From contig JBQMRQ010000051.1 of the NCBI GenBank assembly GCA_052174535.1, positions 1 through 17,066 on the forward strand: DNA of 17,066 nucleotides, read 5' to 3'. The DNA comes from Arsenophonus sp052174535 (GTDB taxonomy: Bacteria; Pseudomonadota; Gammaproteobacteria; Enterobacterales; Enterobacteriaceae). Below, piece after piece: positions 9,701-17,066 of this stretch. Each line of letters starts with the position of its first letter. Position 1 is the first letter of the stretch. The notes beneath the pieces were generated by a model. That model searched no databases. It was not told the origin of the DNA and saw only the letters and a program-made list of their open reading frames with translations. Position numbers and translations under genes: made by a program.

Positions 9701-11083
9701 TTATTTTATCGTTTCAAGCCGTTTCCTTGCTCTTGGGTTTCTGGTTGTTATCCCAGTTAAATTACGAATTAATAGCGCAAACTGGAGATCAATATCTTCA
9801 GGAATAGAGAGATAAACTTTATAGCCATTTCCTGGTGCAACTTGAATAGATAGATTTTTTTTATCAAACAATTCAGTTAAGGTAAATTGAGTATTACCTG
9901 CTGCTGTCATTAACTCTAAATTATCACCCAGACTAAATTTATTTTTTACCTCCACTTCTGCTAACCCATTTTTTCGTTGACCAGTGAATTCACCAACAAA
10001 TTGTTGGGTATCAGAAACAGAATAACCAAACTCATAGGTTTGGTATGCATCATGGTTATGTCGACGTAAAAAACCTTCGGTGTAACCTCGATGAGCTAAA
10101 CCTTCTAATGTGGTTAATAATGTAGGATCAAAAGATTTACCTGATACCGCATCATCAATTGCCCGACGATAAACCTGGGCAGTTCTGGCGCAATAGTAGA
10201 AGGATTTGGTCCGACCTTCTATTTTTAATGAGTGAACGCCAATCTGAGTTAAGCGCTCAACATGTTCTATCGCCCGTATATCTTTTGAATTAAAAAGATA
10301 TGTGCCATGCTCATCTTCAAAAGCGGTCATATATTCACCAGGACGTTTTGTTTCTTCAATTAAAAAAACTTTCTCTGTTGGTTTCCCATTGCCTAGTATT
10401 GGCTGAATATTTTTCATCTTAATTGGTTGGTTTTGATGAACAATATTACCAATTGTATCTTCTTTTCCTTCTTCTACTTTATATGCCCAACGGCAAGCAT
10501 TAGTACAAGTGCCTTGGTTAGCATCACGCTTATTGATATATCCAGATAGTAAGCAACGACCAGAATAGGCCATACAAAGAGAACCATGAACAAAAATTTC
10601 TAATTCAATATCAGGTATTTGTTGTCGAATTTCGATAATTTCTTTAATTGATAGCTCACGAGATAAAATAATTCGACTTAATCCAATTTGTTGCCAAAAT
10701 TTTACTGTTGCCCAATTAACTGCGTTTGCCTGAACAGAAAGATGGATCTCCATTGTTGGAAATGTTTCTTTCACTAACATGATTAGGCCAGGATCAGATA
10801 TAATTAAAGCATCTGGTTGCATTTCAATCACCGGAGTAATATCATGAATAAAGGTTTTTAACTTAGCATTATGCGGCGCTATATTAACTACCACATAAAA
10901 ACGTTTTCCCATTTCATGGGCTTCTTTAATACCTTTAGCTAAATTTTTACGATTAAATTCGTTATTACGAACACGGAGGCTATAGCGAGGTTGTCCGGCA
11001 TAAACAGCATCAGCACCATAAGCAAAAGCGTATCGCATGTTCTTCAGGGAACCTGCGGGAGAAAGTAATTCTGGTGTAAACAT
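9701..11083 (-). CDS. trhP: tRNA uridine(34) hydroxylase TrhP (peptidase U32 family, YegQ)
   Basis: U32-family protein of 460 residues (E. coli YegQ has 453). In E. coli YegQ was renamed TrhP because it makes 5-hydroxyuridine at the wobble position of certain tRNAs, using prephenate-dependent chemistry; it is not a true protease. The N-terminal barrel starts MFTPELLSPAGSLKN and carries YGADAVYAG, SLRVRNNEF and VVNIAPHNAKL. The U32 signature EIFVHGSLCMAYSGRC (about 162-177) and the following NQGTCTNACRW give four cysteines, C170, C177, C193 and C197, the expected Fe-S ligands. Family motifs IEGRTKSFYYCA and GLAHRGYTEGFL follow, then a C-terminal beta-rich domain. GAGA precedes the ATG by 8 bases. 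It stands alone, divergent from its neighbours, and looks intact. Confidence 0.95.
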   Translation of the reverse strand: MFTPELLSPAGSLKNMRYAFAYGADAVYAGQPRYSLRVRNNEFNRKNLAKGIKEAHEMGKRFYVVVNIAPHNAKLKTFIHDITPVIEMQPDALIISDPGLIMLVKETFPTMEIHLSVQANAVNWATVKFWQQIGLSRIILSRELSIKEIIEIRQQIPDIELEIFVHGSLCMAYSGRCLLSGYINKRDANQGTCTNACRWAYKVEEGKEDTIGNIVHQNQPIKMKNIQPILGNGKPTEKVFLIEETKRPGEYMTAFEDEHGTYLFNSKDIRAIEHVERLTQIGVHSLKIEGRTKSFYYCARTAQVYRRAIDDAVSGKSFDPTLLTTLEGLAHRGYTEGFLRRHNHDAYQTYEFGYSVSDTQQFVGEFTGQRKNGLAEVEVKNKFSLGDNLELMTAAGNTQFTLTELFDKKNLSIQVAPGNGYKVYLSIPEDIDLQFALLIRNLTGITTRNPRARKRLETIK

Positions 11084-12296
11084 GATAAGTTCTCAATTTA
11101 ATAATAAGTCAATACTTATGCTTAATCGAATAAGTTTTTAAATAGCTAATTCTAACGTCTCATGTGATGAGATCTAAATTAACCAATGAGTGAATTAACA
11201 AAATTTTATTAATTAATTCCTACTGATAACCTAAAACAGTATACTGAACAAATAAATTTCCGTTCTTTAATCTAAAAATTTTCGCTTGCAGAGAAAGTTT
11301 TATATGGTTATCAATGGAGTCAAATCTGTTAGAATCTGATAATCTCAATAGAGGTTATTCAATAATTTATCATAGAAAAACTTTACTTAGATGTTTGGAT
11401 AATTAATTTAAGAATTAAAATTCAAGTACTGTTACTTTAATGGTTTGATTTGATCATGTATATGATAGTCGATTTAATCGAAAATCAGTTTAAAGTAAAT
11501 ATTTTCTGTTGTAGTTTTTCAATAAAAACTATATTAAATGGTTATAATTCTAGTAATCACTTTACATGGATTAAATGTGAGTTTACTGATATAATTATCA
11601 GCACTAATTTTTAATCCAAAAAGCGATTAAATTCTCCCATTTTTACTGTACTATGATAGTAGTTTATCTAAAATTTGTCATAATTGATGGCAAATTGATA
11701 AGCTATCCACTGTACGTCAACATCAGATTCGGTGGAATTGTTCATTTGATTAATGACACTGTTACACCTATATAATTTAAAAGCTAACAGCTATAAATAA
11801 TTAATTAGCAGTTTCTATAAATAGGTTCATCTTTATAATTACAATGAAAGAGTTATAGTCTATCACAATTCATACATTTTGGTTTTTATGGTTATTATTT
11901 AAGGATAAACTATCCTAGTTTGTAGGCTACTCTTAAATAGTAGTAGTTGCCGATAATTTTCGCGATGAATTTAACAAACTCATAATATAATTGAGTATTA
12001 AACTAATAATAAGCCGTATTGTGCTTCATCTTGCCATATGTAAGAATAAAACTGCTATTGTAAAACATAACTCTGGATAGTCAGTAAGCTGTGATAAATA
12101 AATTAAAATATTCTATTTTCTAGTAAAATATGTCATAATTGAACTCAATAATCAAGATTAGAATTTAAAATTATCATATTAAGTAAAGTAATATTTAAAG
12201 TAATTTAAATTAGTAAATCTACAGTAACAACTACTGATGTTTAATTTAATTTATTATATTAAATTAATATTGTTAATAAATGAATAAACTAAGAAC

Positions 12297-12334
12297 AAAA
12301 AGGGATAATTGATGTAAAAAGGGATAATTAATAT
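12297..12334. repeat. 19-bp direct tandem duplication
   Basis: The unit AAAAAGGGATAATTGATGT at 12297-12315 is followed directly by AAAAAGGGATAATTAATAT at 12316-12334. The copies differ at only two positions. In otherwise eroded DNA this looks like a fairly recent replication-slippage event. Confidence 0.8.
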
Positions 12335-12380
12335 AAGTAATATATTAATTTTATTAATATATTTGTATTATTTAAAAAGT

Positions 12381-12423
12381 AATACAATGTTGTGATGTGG
12401 GTAACCCGACATCATCCTGTATT
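12381..12423. repeat. Imperfect GC-containing hairpin
   Basis: The inner stem TGATGTGGG (12393-12401) pairs with CCC-ACATCA (12405-12414, one bulged G) around a TAA loop. An outer 6-bp stem AATACA/TGTATT (12381-12386, 12418-12423) is separated by small internal loops. TGTTTTG follows on the plus strand. It could be the terminator of a vanished plus-strand gene or a structured RNA remnant. Confidence 0.5.
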
Positions 12424-13284
12424 GTTTTGAGCAAACTCATAAAATATTTAATGATGCGTCTTAGTAAGGGATATCTATCTAAGAATCTGTCGTATATGTT
12501 AATTTTTTCTAGTGTTTTAAAGTTGGTTAATTGAAATTAATAGCATTAATTTAGCTCATATATCGGCTCGAGATCCGCACTAGATAACAAAATTACCAGT
12601 AGTAAGTTGATGAATACTTTCAAGAATATCTTTAATCAATTTTAGAAATTTCTGGCTACTAAAACGTATTAATCAGCGCTAGCAGTAATGAGAATATGGT
12701 CAGAAGAGAACTAGTGATATGTTGTTGACGATCAAAATTAATATCAACTTAACGACTGATTTTTATCAGTTGGATTACTAATAATTTCCCAATTCTATAA
12801 TCTTGGTTAGTACCTGACTGGTTTTTAAATAATATTTTGGGTAGTAGTAATTTCTATGATTTAAAAATCTGCCCATGTTATGATCAATAATCTAAACTTG
12901 AGTATATTAGCTTTTTATTGGAAATTTAATAGCCAGATCATTTTTTTATTTTAGAGTATTAATAATCTAGATTACTGTATGGCTAGTATGATGCAAAAAT
13001 ATTCAATTACTGGTTTTATTAGTATTTTTCAGTCAGTATTTGAGCAATTAGACTGATATAAAATTTTTAATTTCTATTAAATAGCTAATAAAACTTTGCT
13101 TAAAACTTAATCTAAGTTCTTTAGTATATAGTAAGATGATTAATAGGATTGAGAAATTAAAGATAGAAAAAGTTTACTGATAATACCCTATAAAGTATAC
13201 TTTTATTAAGTTTTTGTAAAACTATACTTTGCTTCTTAAATACTTCCGAAGTTTGTTGAAGAACAATAAACCACTGGAGTGATA

Positions 13285-13302
13285 TGAACTATTAATAGTT
13301 CA
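13285..13302. repeat. 18-bp perfect palindrome
   Basis: TGAACTATTAATAGTTCA is self-complementary over all 18 bases. It sits inside a larger, imperfect inverted repeat: AACAATAA...TGGAG on the left (from about 13262) is mirrored on the right (to about 13336). It could be a protein-binding operator, a MITE-like remnant or chance. Confidence 0.6.
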
Positions 13303-13886
13303 CTAACAAATTAAACCTCCAACAATTATTGTTTTCTAAGAGTTCATGTAATTTATAGCATCACTATAACTTATAGCCAGATGACCAAGCATGCCAAAAA
13401 TTGATGTAATAATTCTCATTAATATGGATTAAAACGTAATAATCTAGATTTAGATATGGCATCATATCTGGTAAGTAGACTTTGTTTTTATGCTTAAATG
13501 GAAAAATAACCATAATAATAGAATTAATTCTTAGCAATTCCAATTAAGAAAATTAAACTAAAAGTGGGTATTAAATAGTTCTTATGCTAAGAAATTGTTT
13601 AAACTGATAGACGGAAGATTAGAATAATGTTTAATGGAGATATATAATCTTATAAAGGAAACTAAGAAAACCAGATATAGATATGTAGCCTGGTTCGGCC
13701 CCCATTTAGGCAATAATCAAAAATAGTTGAATTTTTAAGGTTTATTAAAATATTTTATTTGTATCAGAAAAAAGTATCAGTTACAATATTACGGTTCACT
13801 TAATTGAATGATCATCCACTCTATGAGTCAATTATATTATTAAGTATGTAGCTTTTATTAAGATTAAAAGAAATGGTTAATAAGAC

Positions 13887-13905
13887 TAATCATCCTTGAT
13901 GATTA
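13887..13905. repeat. Perfect 8-bp hairpin
   Basis: TAATCATC, loop CTT, GATGATTA. No T-run follows on either strand. It lies about 170 bases before IS copy 3. No function assigned. Confidence 0.5.
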
Positions 13906-14077
13906 ATACTTAATGAGGCATTAGCAGATTGCTATTTAGTAAAAAAGAAAGAGTGAATGAATTTATTCTGTTTATTAATTCTCACATATCAGAAGATATG
14001 TATATTTTTTTAAATAATTAAGTTTAACCTTGAACTAATCTTTCATAAACTGCAAAGGAGCTTTACTACCCAATATT

Positions 14078-15458
14078 GATTTTAGTAATTTCTGATTGTA
14101 GAAGTTATCTTTATTTTGGTGAAAAAGTTTCGGAGATCCTAACGTATCCTACCTGATTAATTTTAGGATGATTTTAACAACATAGAAAAGTCTACCCTAC
14201 AGTAATCTGTAAATGAATATTTATTCTGATCCTTATACATGAACTTATCCGTAAATACTGTTAGGAATTTGATAGACACCTCTGTTAAGTTTGAGATCGA
14301 ATGTCATGCTCCTTTGACATACTCAAAGTCGATTTACTGAGGGGGAACACGTGTGGTCCCAATGTGTCGATCTAATGGTTTTTGCTACACCGAACCATAT
14401 AAAAATAAGTACTGTCTGGATGTTGAGACTATAGTGCTTAAGGCTATAGGGATATTAGCGTTAATAGAATATTCTTCAACAGCTTATTGCTCCTGCCTTT
14501 ATTTGAAGTGTATAAAAAGTAGCAGAGAGTTACTCTCATAGCTGGATACCTGGATAGCTGGGAGGCATATCTACCGCTAAATTTTACTAATCTATGTAAA
14601 TGCTTCTTAGTAAAAAGCACATAATCTCTCCTCTGCAGTGCATCAGTAAACTAAAACAGCAATAACTTAAAGAGTGTACCAGGCACTGATGCTTGCGTAA
14701 TTTACGCGATACGCACTACGTTTATTTCTTGATCAATGGATGCCATATGCTTCGTCCTATCAGGGACGCTGATCGTCTTTTCCTGTGCTTCATTTATCGA
14801 TACCACTGAATATAGACGCAATAAGAAAACCAGTTGTGTAAAATATGGTTATCAAGAATCAGAAGCGGATTGAGTCAAGCTTCTCAATAGTCTATAAACC
14901 ATAGATCTTAACCGTCTCTCCTAGAATTCCTATAGGAGATGGGGTGTCCTTAGTTTTGAAAAACAATAGCAAAGGTATTCCTAAACATATAGGACAAACG
15001 CCATTAACTGTAGAAAATTGTTAATGCACTGCTTTCACTCCACAAAGGCATCCAACTGAAAGTTAAGGTGAACTGCGGGAGATTTAATTAGCAAATAGCC
15101 GTAATACCCCTAAATAAAGCTTTTTGATGTTTTATTGATAAGGTTTTTAGCGTATTCTGTCAGTCATTAAGAAGTTAGAGAAAGATTAAGAAGAGCAACG
15201 AATTTAAATTATAAATCAATTTTTGCGACACTGAGACTACAAAACTATCGCAAACAAAAGAACTGTGCAAAATAATTATTTGAATGGTATTTAATCTGCT
15301 TTTTTCATCTGTTCAGATGGGCTGTAACCGACTAAGAGGATTTTATGACATTTGCTGTATAACTGGGTAGCAAATAAGATCTAATTTAAGAATGCATAAC
15401 AGATTTATAAAGTATCAGAACGGAATTTGATCATCATATACCAGCTTTGCTAATAACT
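14078..15458 (+). mobile_element. Degenerate IS256-family element, copy 3
   Basis: Third relic, 1381 bp, same orientation. The left end (14078-14100) is the most eroded, reading GATTTTAGTAATTTCTG. The right end (15438-15458), on the complement, reads AGTTATTAGCAAAGCTGGTA, nearly identical to the right end of copy 2. The interior aligns with copies 1 and 2, for example the shared GAAAAGTCTACC near the transposase start and the AATATAGACGCA block near 14810. The element lies in the long gene-poor stretch before tadA. Confidence 0.85.
14181..15430 (+). pseudogene. IS256-family transposase remnant, copy 3
   Basis: The start codon is lost (ATAGAAAAGTCTACC where copy 2 has ATGAAAAGTCTACC). Recognisable pieces are HYVYFLINGCHM near 14710, where the first catalytic Asp has become Asn; GDGVSLVLKN near 14940, with the second Asp context kept; and TNLNYKSIFATLRLQN near 15207, corresponding to TNPIESTFATVRLRT with the catalytic Glu altered. 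Stops and frameshifts interrupt every frame. Two of the three catalytic positions are gone, so this copy looks at least as decayed as the others. A 62-codon open stretch at 14353-14541 lies within it and does not resemble the transposase. Confidence 0.83.
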
Positions 15459-15926
15459 CTAGTTGACTTGGCAATAATTTATCGGATGATATCGATTCAT
15501 GTATTGAAGAACTAATTCCACTTTATTCTGCAAATATTACCATACTGAACATAATACCCACTGGAAATATTCATTTTAGGGTTACAGCGATATCGTTGTA
15601 AAATCCCCGATTACGCGAAAAGATTCAATAATCTTATTGAAAGTCATCTAGCGAAAATACATTACAAGATAAATGGTTTAGTTGTTTGTCATTTATGTTA
15701 AATAACTTGAGTTTATGAGAGTTAGTAAAACAAATGAGCATTTATTTAAAAACACCGTTTAGATAGACGTCGATGCTTCTTTAATTAAGAGGTGACAGTT
15801 AACATAATAGATTAAGTGGTATTGTTAAAATTAATGAAATACTTTTCCTAATCCTTTAAAATGAGGTGTTATATCCTATAGAAAAGGTAGAAAACGCAGC
15901 AAAGAAAGGAGGTAAAAGAAAAGAAC

Positions 15927-15981
15927 GAATCTCACTCTTAATCGCTTGAGATCGAGAGAAGTTAAGTGAGTGATGAGATTC
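15927..15981 (-). terminator. Terminator-like stem-loop with pyrimidine tract
   Basis: Perfect 8-bp outer arms GAATCTCA (15927-15934) and TGAGATTC (15974-15981) are extended by CTCTTAA/TTAAGTGAG with a small bulge. The loop is about 20 bases. Read on the minus strand, the stem is followed at once by GTTCTTTTCTTTT, as in an intrinsic terminator. No minus-strand gene is readable upstream (16000-16450), so it may serve a lost gene or a small RNA. Confidence 0.35.
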
Positions 15982-16002
15982 TTGAAAGTTTAATGCAGAG
16001 TG

Positions 16003-16029
16003 TAATTAGCCGTTTTCTTAAGCTAATTA
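16003..16029. repeat. Perfect 8-bp stem-loop near tadA
   Basis: TAATTAGC (16003-16010), an 11-base loop, GCTAATTA (16022-16029). It lies 21 bases beyond the larger stem-loop at 15927-15981. No T-run follows on the plus strand. Function unknown. Confidence 0.45.
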
Positions 16030-16443
16030 TTGATAAATAGTTCATCTATTACTGGATGCAGCAAAATAGTACAAAACCTTTATCAGTAATCATAAAATTA
16101 GTTAGTATAACCTAATAAGGTTATGGTGTAATTAGAGAGTTATTGGTAAGCAATTTCAGATTTAAAAATATAAAAAGTTATATCAGAAGATTATAAGGAT
16201 AGTTGAATATATTTCATGGTGTAGATTCTTTATTTACTAAATTATCTAGCTTCATGAAGATTAATTAAAACCACAATAATTGAAATACAGAGATCTAGAT
16301 AGAAATTACTCTACTAGTAAAACAACAACTTTTGCTAAAATAAGCTATTTATTATATTAGATAATTGTTATAGTATTAAAAAGTTATTAAATAATAAGTT
16401 GAATATATATGATAACTATTTTTATTGATTCAAATTAATATTT

Positions 16444-16459
16444 GAGGTTTTGATTCGTG
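16444..16459 (+). promoter_or_regulatory. Ribosome binding site fixing the GTG start of tadA
   Basis: GAGG at 16444-16447 lies 9 bases before GTG at 16457. The next ATG (16487) would start at the conserved YWMR segment and remove the N-terminal helix present in E. coli TadA, so GTG is preferred. Confidence 0.7.
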
Positions 16460-16954
16460 GAGCAAGGCAAAAAAGATATTTATTGGATGCGAAAAGCTAG
16501 TTTACTAGCGCAAAATGCACAAGCAAAAGGTGAAATTCCTGTTGGTGCACTATTAGTACATAAAGGTAAATTGATTGCAGAAGGTTGGAATCATCCTATT
16601 TTAGCTCATGATCCATGTGCTCATGCAGAAATTTTAGCTTTGCGGGAAGCTGGTCGATATTTACAAAATTATCGATTACTCAATACTACGCTTTATGTGA
16701 CACTGGAGCCTTGTATTATGTGTGCTGGTGCCATGATCCATGCGCGTATTAGCCGTTTAGTATATGGTGCATCCGATCAAAAAACTGGTGCCGCTGGTTC
16801 AGTTATTGATGTTTTTAATCATCCTGATATGAATCATCGTATTCTGGTATTGGGAGGGATTTTGTCTGAGGAATGTTCAGCGATATTAAGTAGTTTTTTC
16901 AACAGCGGCAAGCAGAAAAACCAGATAAGAAGTAAATCTAATAAAAGCTTTTAG
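16457..16954 (+). CDS. tadA: tRNA-specific adenosine deaminase TadA
   Basis: Homodimeric zinc deaminase that converts adenosine-34 to inosine in tRNA-Arg(ACG), allowing it to read CGU, CGC and CGA; essential in E. coli. It has 165 residues (E. coli 167). The cytidine/deoxycytidylate deaminase fold is clear: EIPVGALLVH near 26-35, then HAE with zinc ligand His56 and proton-shuttling Glu58, then PCIMC with Cys86 and Cys89. LYVTLEP, CAGAMIHARI and KTGAAGS are family motifs. The usual HDPTAHAE is HDPCAHAE here. The Lys/Ser/Asn-rich tail is variable in the family. Translation starts at GTG behind a GAGG site. No gene neighbour is close, so it is probably transcribed alone. Confidence 0.96.
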   Translation: MEQGKKDIYWMRKASLLAQNAQAKGEIPVGALLVHKGKLIAEGWNHPILAHDPCAHAEILALREAGRYLQNYRLLNTTLYVTLEPCIMCAGAMIHARISRLVYGASDQKTGAAGSVIDVFNHPDMNHRILVLGGILSEECSAILSSFFNSGKQKNQIRSKSNKSF

Positions 16955-17066
16955 TAAAGCAACTTAAGCAGAAGTAGAAGATAATACTATTTAGTAAAAT
17001 GACTAGTTAAATTAATCACTACTTTATTTTGCTACTGATTTTAGAGAATAAAAGAATAAAAGGGGG

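Larger units (their letters stand above)
11084..14077. other. Three-kilobase gene-free region
   Basis: No open frame with recognisable homology on either strand, and stops are dense in all frames. AT content appears higher than in the IS relics. The region probably holds genes decayed beyond recognition, but I could not name any. It contains a 19-bp tandem duplication (12297-12334), an imperfect hairpin (12381-12423), an 18-bp perfect palindrome (13285-13302), a GC-rich islet near 13687-13711 and an 8-bp perfect hairpin (13887-13905). I see no tRNA, rRNA or CRISPR. Confidence 0.5.
15459..16456. other. Gene-free region upstream of tadA
   Basis: No readable gene; mltF and purL, the usual Enterobacterales neighbours of tadA, are not recognisable. 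A purine-rich segment with two adjacent stem-loops occupies about 15880-16030. The final stretch is very AT-rich and should contain the tadA promoter; TTGTTA, 17 bases, TAAATA near 16367-16395 is a weak candidate. Confidence 0.5.

Noticed and set aside
13687..13711. tRNA gene
   Set aside because: Only a GGTTCG-like motif is present; no acceptor, D or anticodon stems could be drawn.
14353..14541. Plus-strand open frame of 62 codons in IS copy 3
   Set aside because: It lies within the aligned IS block in a frame unlike the transposase; fortuitous.
2835..15458. Three long direct repeats as a CRISPR or phage-type array
   Set aside because: Repeats are 1.4 kb, degenerate and bounded by IS-type inverted repeats, with transposase fragments inside.

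Overview
The window is strongly AT-rich DNA from a gammaproteobacterium of the Enterobacterales. All five surviving genes encode proteins that align closely, from memory, with Escherichia/Proteus-type orthologues: AlaRS, MsbA, LpxK, YegQ/TrhP and TadA. Intact genes cover only about 41% of the window. The rest is decayed DNA, including three wrecked copies of one insertion sequence. That pattern fits a recently host-restricted insect symbiont in mid-decay. An Arsenophonus- or Sodalis-like organism is my inference and is not proven by the sequence.

Layout from left to right. Positions 1-2383, minus strand: alaS, open throughout and cut by the left edge. 2384-2834: gene-free. 2835-4237: first IS256-family relic. 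4238-5113: gene-free leader containing possible promoters. 5114-7854: the msbA-lpxK operon, joined by a 4-base ATGA overlap. 7855-8119: a short gene-free gap. 8120-9485: second IS relic. 9701-11083, minus strand: yegQ (trhP). 11084-14077: about 3 kb with no readable gene but several hairpins and palindromes. 14078-15458: third IS relic. 15459-16456: gene-free, with two adjacent stem-loops. 16457-16954: tadA, starting at GTG.

The surviving genes fall into two groups. msbA and lpxK serve lipid A synthesis and export at the inner membrane. alaS, tadA and trhP serve translation: alanine charging of tRNA-Ala, inosine-34 in tRNA-Arg, and uridine-34 hydroxylation. The neighbours normally seen in Enterobacterales (recA-recX by alaS, a comEC-like gene before msbA, ycaR/kdsB after lpxK) are not readable here.

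The main result of the hunt is the identification of three degenerate blocks of about 1.4 kb as independent, same-orientation remnants of a single IS256-family (Mutator-type) element. The evidence is conserved transposase fragments around the DDE residues plus matching terminal inverted repeats. I do not see an undescribed functional system. The remaining candidates are small structured elements in the non-coding DNA, listed with modest interest scores.
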